The notes under the pieces are model-generated. The model did not search any database. It had not been told where the DNA came from and saw only the letters and a list, made by a program, of their open reading frames with translations. A program made the translations under genes and the position numbers. A stretch of 64,000 nt of DNA from Trichosporon coremiiforme (Eukaryota > Basidiomycota > Tremellomycetes > Trichosporonales > Trichosporonaceae), in the NCBI GenBank assembly GCA_039545355.1, contig BCJJ01000001.1:1796570-1860569 (forward strand), given 5' to 3'. Positions 47,721 to 57,509 of the stretch are shown one piece after another. How positions within the stretch are numbered: position 1 is the stretch's first letter; every line of letters starts with the position of its first letter.

Positions 47721-49343
47721 CGAATGAGCGGAACGGCTGCTCGACGCAGAACGAAGGGCAAGCTCACCATAATGATACGAGAGGAAGCTCGGACAAACTC
47801 GAGGCTAGCGCGTGGTAATGCGATGCTCCACCCCTGGCGCACCTGCTTCCCCTCGCTGTCCCGCGGATCAACTTTGCTCAACTCGCCCACCCGTCCGGGA
47901 AGCCGGTCGTCAGCTGTGCTCGAGATCGACGAAATGCTACATCCCAGTGAACACTGAAGGCTGCTATATCCCGTCGGCTGGGTTGGCGGACCTGGCGGGC
48001 TATTTATACTCCCAGCCTCAAGTTGTGAGCATGGTGACTGTGTCCCCACAACCACGCGCTCACTCTATGTGCAGCATGTGGGTGTCACATAGGGCAGCAT
48101 CACGTGTAGCCATCCAAAGCAGGCTTCACAACAGCCTCGCATGGAAGACCACATATCTCGAAATCCCTTCGGCTTTTGAGTCGGGTGGCGCGGCGACGAT
48201 TACCGAATGCCGTTTGGCGGGCTAAGATAACCGGCTGGTTCGCCGCGCCGGCGCCGCGGACAGCGGACGGTCGCAACGGTATCCGGTATCTTCCCAACCA
48301 TGGACGCCGCACGTTTCCCTCCTGGACGATCAACGCCGACGCCGCAAGCCGCAGGGAGGTGTGTGTTAGCGCAGGTCACTGCTACGGAGGTCCTTATCTG
48401 TAGATCGACGCGTGCCTGTTGGCTTGATGGTGATCTTGATCGCCGCACGTCCTGTGGCTTTCCAGGCGAGAGACGCCTGATCCGGTAGACATGCCTTGGC
48501 AAACGATCTGCTGCCTGCGGACGCGTGTTGTAGGTTTGGGTGCGGGAAAAGTCGCCTTTGTAAGCCAGCAGCGAAACCGGAGGGCAACGAAGGAATCGTG
48601 CAAGCATGAGACACGTCATCAGGCAACTGCCGAATTCAGGCTACGCGCGTTAAGGCTTGTATCATCCTTGACCCTCTTTAGAAGAGTAAGGCGTGTCGCA
48701 CATGCGGGGCGGGTGGAACTGAAGCGGTGCGAGATGGCATTCGGGAATGTGGCGAAGTAGGCCCTATTGCCTCTCTGGACACCCAGTTGCGCTTCAAGGG
48801 TACGTTCAAGGGTACGTCTATTGTGACATTACTCACGTAGAACGTTGGCTGAAGCTTCATGGAGCGTGTCGTGGTCGGCCTCCACTATGCCTGTGGTATG
48901 GGCCACATCTTGTCGTGTCTGGATTCTGTTGCAGTTAGCGTCGCTGGACCGCGCGGCCAAGGCGATCATACTCCGGGCGGGGGAGCGAGGCGGTCAATCA
49001 CTAGAGTGCGCTGACCTGGGTTGAGCACGGTTGGGAGAAGGTCTGACGTTAGCTACCTTAGGTTCAAGAGCCCAGTGTCCGTGCCAAAGCAGACTGAACG
49101 TCTGCTCCACGTTTCCCGATTTAATACGTACTTTGGGGTCATCGACCGTCTCGATCCCCTCGGCCCCCTTGGTGAAGGAAGTGTATGGGGAGCCCGGTCG
49201 GTGGCTACTAGGTGCTGTCGAGATGTAATCGAGCGACGGCATCCAGTTCTCACTTGCGATCCTACCATCTGAAGTCGGCTTCGTCAGTGGTCCAACAAGG
49301 CGAACATAAAGCTGACCGCCCAAAGAGCGTATTCCGCGATACA
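47721..49343. other. Intergenic region, no supported gene
   Basis: It may contain the extreme 5' remnant of the transporter pseudogene (to about 47960). No other protein family recognised on either strand. A minus-strand frame at 48994-49344 has protein-like stretches but no family match. Confidence 0.4.
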
Positions 49344-49874
49344 ATGGCGAGGACTGAGGGTGAGCGGTCGGGGTCAGAGAACGTGGCCATCTACTTCTCA
49401 GCTACTTCGCATACACTCGAAGCCTTTTTCGACATCACAGAGCAAGGAGACTTCAAGTTCCATCCAGACCCGCTTCTCTTCGAACAGGTGGCGACACTGG
49501 TACGACTGCATTCGAGCGTTGTGATACTTGAAATAAGGCGTCGCCCTGCACTCAGTCAGTCTATGTGGTCGCATCTTGGGGGGGTTAATCGTGATAAGCC
49601 TTGCTATCCCCGAGGTGTGCGTGGACCTCATGCGGTGGGGCATCAAGGACTTCTGGTGGCTGAACCATGCCGAAAGCGCCGAGTTTAACTATTTGAGGAA
49701 AGTGCACTGATCACCTGGAAAGCCTTCGAGGAGGTCCCAGAGCCTTACCACTGGGCACTGAGTAAGGCCGCTCCCCGTCGCTCCGAAGACGCAGAGGTAC
49801 CGGGGGCAGGACCTCTCGGTCCCACGGACAGATTGCTGCACTTCTTGGAACTCGCCACGGCCGATGAGTCCTGA
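49344..49874 (+). pseudogene. Possible BTB/T1-domain-like remnant
   Basis: A frame from the ATG at 49344 reads FFDITEQGDFKFHPDPLLFEQVATLVR, reminiscent of the T1/BTB pattern (D...G.F.FDRDP.LF..V..YLR). The continuation is in other frames: IPEVCVDLMRWGIKDFWWLNHAESAEF, then after a frame change ITWKAFEEVPEPYHWALSKAAPRRSEDAEVP, ending at a stop at 49872-49874. I see no intron that would join them, so it looks frameshifted. Family assignment is weak; it could be a lineage-specific gene with unrecognised splicing. Confidence 0.3.
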
Positions 49875-51138
49875 TCCGGTGCCTGCCTCAGTTTCAACCC
49901 CATTTTCATAACGATTCTCGTTTCCGTTCTGCTCTGTCAGTGACGTCCATTATGCCGCAATTTCACGTACCATGTATGTTGTGTTTGAGGAGCCCGGGGT
50001 GCCTGCAAATTTGCTTCGATATCTGCTGACCTCGACCAGACCACGTACACCGACTGCGTCTCGCACTCAATCTTGCATTTCCCGAGCAAGTCACCACCCC
50101 GCAAAGTCGGGGAGTCACTATCGCAGCCCACACCCTGCCACCGCCAGCCTCTATCATCATGGGAATCGACAGATTACGCAACTGGTCATGCGACATCAGA
50201 ATACAGACACGAGCAGTGGAGGCATGCAGGGCGCACTGTGTCGTCCGACCGTCCGAGAGGGAGCCAAGATCTCCAAGATCTTTCCAAGGCCTTAAGGAGA
50301 AGCGGGGTCGTCCACTTGCAAACCTCGCCAGCCAATCGCCGCGGACGTCGGAGCAGATACGCAGCCTGGGAACGGGCACCCCGACTCCGAGATGCGGTGT
50401 GGAGGGCCCCGCCAGATGCTGCGGGGACCAACCCGCACAGGAACGAGTCTGTCGAGCACGCTGATACGCGGGCAACGCAGGGCAGGGGTGTTCTAAATCA
50501 GGGATCTACCTCGGAGCCTGACTTGCGCACCTCTTGCTGCAGTCGGTCTTCATGCCTGGCAGCACGACCGGTACGCGCACCGGGTCATGAGCCGGGCGTT
50601 CCGCGGAGGGCGTGGCTGACGCCCAGAGGGTCTGCGGGCAGGGAGCCCTATGGTTTATCCGTCTGTCAGCGAATCAAGGCTTATCAGCGGTTTACCCGCC
50701 AGCGAAATCTGCGACAGCCGCCGGAGGCTCCCACCTGTTCCTATCGCGTTGCTAAGCAGGCATCAGCTGTGTCCAGCTGGGCCCACCTGGGACCGTCCGG
50801 GGCCATGACAGGGCCCGATAGGGCCCAGGTGGGCCAAATTAACATACCCTCGGGGACCGTGTGGGGGCGGCGGCGATCTGAAAATAAGCCGGTCTCCCTT
50901 GGCGGGGCAGAGTTCGGAGAAGCTGGGGAAAGCGAGTCACCGTGTTTTTTTGACGCTTTAGACGAGTGCGGCTACGACGGATCCAGCAAATCCAGCGACC
51001 GGTCGCGAGACATACAAAAGGTTCCAGTCGAAGAATCATTCCACGCTATATCTCCCAACCTCATCACTCTTTCACCTCCCCCGCACTCCGGCCTTCCTTA
51101 TTTCAACAACGGTCAACACAGGAGGAAGCACAGCGACC
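49875..51138. other. Intergenic region upstream of MFS transporter
   Basis: A long open frame (50073-51218) crosses this region, but its composition is not protein-like and it overlaps the transporter start in another frame. The region likely holds the transporter promoter, with a 12-bp inverted repeat (listed separately) and a C/T-rich leader at 51050-51120. Confidence 0.45.
50780..50835. repeat. 12-bp perfect inverted repeat upstream of sugar transporter
   Basis: GGCCCACCTGGG at 50780-50791 and its exact complement CCCAGGTGGGCC at 50824-50835, separated by 32 bp, about 300 bp before the transporter ATG. It could be a pair of regulator sites or a stem; function unknown. Confidence 0.7.
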
Positions 51139-52837
51139 ATGAAGACCTGGTTGATGAACATCCTGGTCGGTTTCCCGACGTTCCTCGCGTTCGGTTACTG
51201 CCTGACCTTCTTCGGTGAGTCGTCCATCTCTGCCACACGTTCTCGGAATGTATGACTAATGGTGTAGGTGGCATTCTGTCTCTGCCTTCGATTTACCTGC
51301 ACTTCCCCCAGCTTGACACGACGACGACCAAGGGAGCCCTCAAGGACCACAACAGTTTGATCCGGGGCACCGTCAATGGAGCTTCGAACTTGGGTGGCAT
51401 CTGCGGCTCTCTATTCTGCATGTGGGCTGGCAACAAGTTCGGAAGGCGGTTGACAACCTTCATCGGTGCTTTTATCACGCTCGTTGGCACTGTCATCTTC
51501 TGCACGTCGTTCAGCATGGCTCAGATGATTGTTTCTCGTGTGATTCAGGGATGGGGCATCGGTATGATGATTTCCGTAAGTTTGTTGTGTGTGGCGCGGG
51601 GTTTGATTTTTTTCGAATCCTACCTTGTGTCCGGTGCCTCCGTCGGGAGGTCGGGAGTGCCTTCGCCGCTGACTCCACCCAGACTGTTCCCGTGTGGCAG
51701 AGCGAGTGCAGCAACACCAAGAACCGCTCCTCCCACGTTATCGTCGACGGCATCATGGTGTCGGGCGGCTTCATGCTCGCCGGATGGATCACGTACGGCT
51801 TCTGGACGACGCACTCTGAGGCGAGCTGGTCGTGGCGCATCCCCGGAATTTTCATTGGCATCTTCGCCCTCATGGTTCTGTCCGGCGTCTACCTCTTCCC
51901 CGAGTCTCCCCGCTGGCTCGTCATGAAGGGCCGTACCGAGGAGGCTGCTCTCATCTTCGCCGACATCCACCAGACCAGCGTCGACTCCGAGGTCGTCCAG
52001 CGCGACCTCTCCGCCGTCATCCGCGCCAACGAGGCCTCGAAGCATACCAAGTGGACTGGCCTCTTCTCCTACCGCGAGAACAAGATGCTGTGGCGCCTCT
52101 TCCTGACCGTCACCGTCCAGTTCTACACCCAGATGAACGGAGCCGGTATTATCACCGCCTACTCGTCGCAGCTCTTCGGCACGATCGGTCTCGGCCCCGA
52201 CCTCGCGCACATCATTGCTGGTGTCTCCCTCACTTTCAAGCTCATCATGTGCTGCATTCCCTACTTCGTCATTGAGCGCTTCGGCCGTCGCATGCTCTTC
52301 ATGGTCTCGGGCGCCGGCATGGCCATCTGCATGTTCGTGCTCGCCATCTGCGGCTCGCAGACAACCCCTACGCACCTCGCGCCCGCTTACGTCGCGATCG
52401 TGTTTGTCTTCCTCTTCCTTATCTTCCTGCCCCTCGCGTACCTCGGTGTCAACTTCCTCTACTGCCAGGAGGTCATTAGCACTCGCTACCGCGCCCCTGC
52501 CGGTGGTATCTCGACCGCCGTCCTCTGGCTCACCCAGTTTGTTCTCGCCCTCACCACCCCTCTCGGTCTCCAGGTTCTCTCCTGGAGGTACTACCTCATC
52601 TGGGGCTGTGTTTCCGCCACCATCGTCCCCGCCGTCTACTTCTGGTACCCGGAGACCACCGGTCTCTCGATGGAGGAGCTCGAGGACATCTGGGCCGTCC
52701 CTGGCGGCGTTACCTCGGCTGTCCGCGAGGCTAGGCGCCTCCGCAACCACAAGGAGAACAAGGCGTTTGAGAGCGGCACCGCCACTCCCATTGTTGTCGA
52801 GGAGAAGATCGACACCGACTACGTTGAGAAGGCTTGA
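51139..52837 (+). CDS. MFS sugar transporter
   Basis: Plasma-membrane sugar or polyol carrier of the major facilitator superfamily. Exons 51139-51214, 51268-51575 and 51683-52837 give 512 residues with about 12 hydrophobic segments. Family signatures: the NKFGRRLT loop between TM2 and TM3, TVPVWQSE after TM4, the central PESPRWLVMKGR motif, the ERFGRRML loop of the second half, and YPETTGLSMEELEDI at the end. Codon bias is strong in exon 3, suggesting high expression. The usual long hydrophilic N-terminus is short (MKTWLMN). The substrate cannot be told; the closest motif resemblance is to hexose, glycerol or lactose permeases. The degraded relative at 46-47.7 kb lies on the other strand, 3.4 kb away. 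Confidence 0.9.
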
Positions 52838-53391
52838 GTAGATAGATAGGGATTGGGGTTGTTCATAATTTTGCATCGCTTAAGGGTTTCACATAGGCAT
52901 ACTTGTAGACATGCATAGGGGTTTCTTCGTATCTCCAGGGGCGCTCCAGATGAGTGGCGTGTAGAAGGGAGACATCGTCGGTGTCAGTCGCTTCTCTGGC
53001 ACCGAGTGGCCGCCACCAGCTGTTCAGATCCAAAGTATCTTGGCATGGATTCCTCCTACTCTATATTGCGGGAACCACCCCGCTATTGATCAAGATAAGT
53101 TTCAAGATTAGAACCGGTGACTTTGCGGCACGGCGACCTGATTCGTGTAGACATATGCAACGTGTCTCTTCGTCGCCTCTGCCGCACTTTTATGAGTCGC
53201 ATTCCCGTGTAACGCGTCTTCACGGCGTCCCGTCGAGCATGCAGCAAACTCTTGAGTCTCACGTGTACCATGCACACGGCCCACGGCATGCACGTGGCCT
53301 CACTGACCCTCTCAGACCAGTTCCTTCAGTGACCCCTGACCACCGCGTCCCGCCTACAACTCAAAATTGTCCCAGATGTGCTCCGAACATC
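52838..53391. other. Intergenic region MFS transporter to tRNA-Gln
   Basis: 3' flank of the transporter; nothing else recognised. Confidence 0.5.
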
Positions 53392-53463
53392 GGTCTGATC
53401 GTATAACGGTTAGTACACAAAATTCTGATTCTTGTAATCTGGGTTCGATTCCCAGTCGGACCT
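53392..53463 (+). tRNA. tRNA-Gln(CTG)
   Basis: 72 nt without intron: acceptor GGTCTGA/TCGGACC, D arm GTA-TAACGGTTAG-TAC, anticodon CTG at 53425-53427, T arm CTGGG-TTCGATT-CCCAG. The anticodon stem CAAAA/TCTTG has one A-C mismatch, and I see no T4 run within about 70 nt downstream. The gene may be weak or decaying, though A and B boxes look intact. Confidence 0.8.
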
Positions 53464-53798
53464 TCTCATACCTTGCTCGCGATCTGTCAAGTCTCGCTCG
53501 TCGAGTTGGTGTCGGTGGTCGCCACTGGTCATCCTTTTGCCACCATCCGAGTTGTCAAACCTTTTCCTCTGCGCCGTTTCCGTCCAGACTTCCAGACTAT
53601 GACCTGCTCATCTCTTCTTACGCATGCGTTATGCCCTCTCGTGCATGCAAGCGCAGCAACGCGTGGCGTCCGGGAAATGTCGCGTCCCTGGCGGATAACG
53701 CCACTCTACCTCCACCACCCCAAGAACGCAGTTCCGAGTCGTCCGTTCTACTCGCAAACAAAAGCAAAAGCTTCAGCGCTGCTTGCGCAACGCCTGCG

Positions 53799-53895
53799 TT
53801 CTCCGCCAGGGAGTCGAACCCTGCTCTATCGCGAACTGCCGAAGCAATCTCTCGGACTTGAGAGGCGATTATACTAACCGATATACTAGCGAAGA
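53799..53895 (-). tRNA. tRNA-Glu(CTC) with 25-nt intron
   Basis: Acceptor TCTTCGC/GCGGAGA, D arm GTA-TATCGGTTAG-TAT, anticodon stem ATCGC/GCGAT, T arm CAGGG-TTCGACT-CCCTG, discriminator A. Anticodon CTC at 53860-53862; a 25-nt intron (53834-53858) follows A37 and contains GAGAG, able to pair with the anticodon CTCTC. TTTT on this strand appears about 30 nt past the 3' end. It is convergent with the tRNA-Gln gene. Confidence 0.85.
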
Positions 53896-54123
53896 GGTCT
53901 TGTTGTATGAAGAGAACGCGTTCGGTGATACCGAGCGGCCTCTCTCCGCCCCTTGCGCGCGTTCGAGGGACCTTCGGGCGTTGGTTGTCGAGCTCGAAGG
54001 TCAGGCCCGAAGCGGTTGAGAGCAAGGTGCGAAGGTCTACCTATGCTGAAAGAGGTCAGTGTCCTCGGGGTGGAAGGAGCGAGCGATCCCAGCGTCGCGT
54101 GGTATTATATCCTGCATAAGTAA

Positions 54124-55051
54124 CTAGTCCCGGCGCAGCATGTCGAGTCTCCGCTGGAGGTCGTCCTCCTCCTTGCTACCGCCGCCGCCACCGCCAGCGG
54201 AAGGCGGTCCAGACGAAGGTCCGGGGCCGCCCTCGGCGACCGCGACTCGGGATGACTGGAGGGGCTCGTTCGCCATCGGGTTCGCGGTGGGTGCGGAGGC
54301 GAGCTGGTTGTCAGTTCCGGCAACATGCTCTTACTCACCGCCTCGTTCATGCCCATGCCGATCTCGTCAAAGACCTCGCGGAGAATCTTATCGCTCTCCA
54401 CGTCCTCACCCTCTCCCTCGTCCTCGTCCTCCATCGCATCGTCAACGGCGTCACTCATCATCTCCTCCTTCATGTCCATGGTCGCGGACTCCTTCTCGAA
54501 CTCATTCATGATGCGCTGGATCTGCGGCAAATTCAGGCTGCGATTCATCTGGCCCATGGCACGAGTAGCGCCCCGCATCGCCTGCGCCATGCTTTCGTTC
54601 GATCGCAGCGTCTGCATCCGCAGCGACACCGCTTGCAGCTGCACACGCATCTGTGTGAACTTCTGCATGTACCTCCGGGTCCGGACGAGATCCTTTGCGA
54701 GAATCTTGCAAGCGTTCTGGAGTTAGCTTGGGGGCTCACGACAAAGCTAAGGACGCACCATATTGCCTGCCTTGGCGTTCTTCTTGATGTCGGCCATCGT
54801 CTTCTTCTCCTGCTGCTCGAGCTTGGCACGTTCACGCTCCAGCTCACGCTGAGCCTTCTGGAGTGACCGCTGGTGTTGCCGGAGGCGCTCGGCGGGGGTC
54901 ATGCGCCGCCCGAAGAGGGTGTCCTGATTACGGGCGAGATGGGAATCGAATCGATGAAGCGGCGATAACGAAGAGGGAAAGGGAGTCAGCATCCACGTCT
55001 CGCGAGCACCGCTGCTAGGGATCAAGCTGTTCTCACCATAATAATGCTCAT
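54124..55051 (-). CDS. VPS2: ESCRT-III subunit Vps2/CHMP2
   Basis: Polymerises on endosomal membranes with Vps24 to bud vesicles and recruits Vps4 (family knowledge). Four exons (55051-55037, 54923-54759, 54716-54339, 54303-54124) give 245 residues. Start MSIIMDTLFGRRMTPAERLR, a basic helical core (LERERAKLEQQEKKTMADIKK) and the helix LVRTRRYMQKFTQMRVQLQAVSLRM match CHMP2. An acidic autoinhibitory part (MMSDAVDDAMEDEDEGEGED) and the C-terminal Vps4-binding MIM1 motif (DDLQRRLDMLRRD) follow. The first coding exon is 15 nt; with it the family start MSII.DTLFGR is restored. A poly-Gly linker precedes MIM1. It is divergent from the PDI-like gene, with 324 bp between starts. Confidence 0.95.
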
Positions 55052-55375
55052 GGTGGGCAGGGTACGGGCTGTGCCGTAGTCGAGACGGATGGAAGCAATA
55101 GAGAAGGATGAGCAGTGACGTTTGGTGTAGGTCTGGTTACCCCGCATGCCGAGTGGCCAGGCACGTGCCCAGAGCTTGGGTCGGGTGAGATCTCAGTGGC
55201 AGTGTCGCTCGGCGCCGGTTTGCCCCCGCATGACAGAGTTCATTGCCACCAAGTCGGCCAAGAGGGACAGGTCGACGCGACACGCACGCATCCGAATCAG
55301 ATTCTCGTTCATATCCTCGTTCCGCCTCGCCTTCAATTTTCTTGCATTCACATCAAGAACGGCAGGCATTCAGAT

Positions 55376-57368
55376 ATGATTCTGCGGCCATTCCTCGCTC
55401 TCGCCGCCGCGGCGCTGGCGCCGCTCTCCTACGCCTCCGACAAGGTCAACGACGTCAAGGAAGTCCACCTCAGGCAACTGAACGACGACAACTTCGACTC
55501 TAGCGTGGCCAAGGGTGCATGGTGAGCTAGGGAGTGCTTGCAGCTGGCTGACATCAGGCTTGTGGAGCATTTCTCGCCGAAATGTAGGTCGACGGCTTAC
55601 GAAGGTGACTGACAAATTAGGCGGACATTGCCGAGCATTTGCGCCGACATGGGAGCGGTTGGTCGAGGAGAACACACACCTCGAGAGCTTTGGATTCCAC
55701 ATGGCCCAGGTCAACTGCCTTGCTCAAGGAGGTGAGTCCTCAGAGTTGCTTTGGCCACAGCTGACCAGCAGATCTGTGTACGAAGAATAACGTCAAGGGA
55801 TGTGAGTAGACCGCGTTGTCGGCGGAGTGTCAGTGACTAACTCACCGCTAGACCCCCAGATCCATCTGTAAGTCTTCATCGAGTGTGATCAAGGATGCTG
55901 CTCACGCAACTTCAGCTACGTAGACGGAGAAGACCAGGGCGAGTTCCCGCCGGAGAAGCGGTACTACGACCTCCTCACCACCTACATCACCGAGGAGGCG
56001 GACAAGTATGCGAAGGTTATGAGGCTGGAGACGGGCGACGATGGCGGCGCCAGCACGCCTAATGCCGACGGACAGGTCAAGGAGGTTGACGATGCTGGTC
56101 TTGAGGACCTGCGCGAGGAAGGTCCCGTTCTCGTTAAGTTCTTCGCCCCGTGGTGCCCTCAGTAAGTTTAGCGGTTCATGCCGTAACTGATATCCAGCTG
56201 CAAGTCTTTCGCGCCGACCTACAAGTCGCTCGCGGCCGAGATGAAGGGCGAGATCAACATTGCCTCTGTTAACTGCGACGACCACCGCGACGCCTGCCGA
56301 CGACACGACATCCAGGGCTACCCGACTGTCAAGCTGCTCCAGGGCGGCAAACGCGGCACGTCCCTTGAGTACAGCGGGTCACGCTCGATTCCCAAGCTCA
56401 AGAAGTTCCTGAACGAGAACGTGAACTCGGCCACAATGACCAAGATTGATGCGGACACGTTTAACTCGACTCTTGCTGAGAACGACGTCTTCTTCGTCTT
56501 TCTGCAGTCGTTCGCGATGACGAAGGATCAGGTGCGCTCAGTCAAGGATGCCGTTGCCTCTCTTCCCGCCAACGTGAGCGTTTTCACCTCGAGCGACCCG
56601 GCGCTGTACCGCGACCTGTCCGTTGCGCAGCCGTACCCCGAGTCAGCTCTGCTGGCGTTCGTTGGCCACGATCGGAGACCCGTTGCATCGATGCCCCTCC
56701 CGACGAACCAGGACAAACTCGACCGCTTCGTGTTCGAGAACCAGTTCCCGCTGACGTACGACGTGACCGAGTCGATGTACCTTGACGTCCTGAAGAACAA
56801 GGAGTTCCGCCCGATTGTCGTCATGGCTGCGTTCAAGCAGGACGCGACGAAGTCCGAGTCGGAGGCGGAGCTGCGCAAGATCGCCCGCGCATGGCGCAAG
56901 ATGCCGCGCACGTTTGACCAGCCGGTGTGGTTCGCGTCTGTCAACGGCGACAAATGGGCCAAGTGGCTCAAGCGCAACTATGGCATGACGGCGGCGGACA
57001 TGCCGAGCGTGGTTATTCTCGACTCAAAGAAGGACGAGTATTACGACACGACGCTCGAGGGCGAGCGTGTGCGTCTCGACGGCGCGGCCATCTTCTCCGT
57101 CCTCGAGGGCGTGTACCAGAAGTTCCTCAAGCCGAAGAAGCGCGAGAGCCGCTTCGCGTGGGGCACCGCCGGCATCCGCGCCGGCTTCCTCGACGTCGTC
57201 ATGTGGATGGCCGAGAACCCCATCAAGGGCTTCTTCCTCGCCCTCTTTGTGCTCATGGGAAGCATGTCCCTCGCCGGCCGCTGCTTCCAGCGCGACCGCG
57301 GCGGACTCGGAGGATACCTGAACGAGAAGGGAATCAAGCGCGGATCCAACCACGAGCGCCTCGACTGA
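55376..57368 (+). CDS. Transmembrane thioredoxin-domain (PDI-like) ER protein
   Basis: Probable disulfide isomerase of the ER membrane. Seven exons (55376-55521, 55558-55583, 55621-55731, 55772-55801, 55852-55867, 55916-56161, 56198-57368) give 581 residues. Signal peptide MILRPFLALAAAALAPLSYA. The first thioredoxin domain has the active site CGHC at residues 58-61, completed by splicing across the 37-nt intron 55584-55620; the second has CPHC at 190-193. Each domain has the cis-Pro GYP (VKGYPQIHL; IQGYPTVKL). A long lumenal part without further CxxC is followed by one membrane segment (about 535-551, GFFLALFVLMGSMSLAG) and a basic cytosolic tail. No KDEL. The layout resembles yeast Eps1 or TMX3. 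Exon 5 is only 16 nt. Confidence 0.9.
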
Positions 57369-57509
57369 ACATTGCCATGAGCGTCTTGACTAAGCAAAAG
57401 CACAGGTCACACCCTAGATCTATGTACCACGTATGATGTATCACTTGCGACCAGAATCCACAACGCAAAGGTGCATAATGCTAACGAGTATGTGAAAGAA
57501 TTACAACAT

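Noticed and set aside
48994..49344. Minus-strand frame of 116 codons with protein-like stretches
   Set aside because: No recognisable family and it starts exactly antisense to another doubtful frame; insufficient support for a gene.
50073..51218. 381-codon open frame upstream of and overlapping the MFS transporter
   Set aside because: Arg/Ser/Pro-rich composition without motifs; overlaps the transporter start in a different frame and contains the inverted repeat.
51620..52876. 418-codon open frame antisense to the MFS transporter
   Set aside because: Shadow of a codon-biased gene; the translation is hydrophilic and has no family features.
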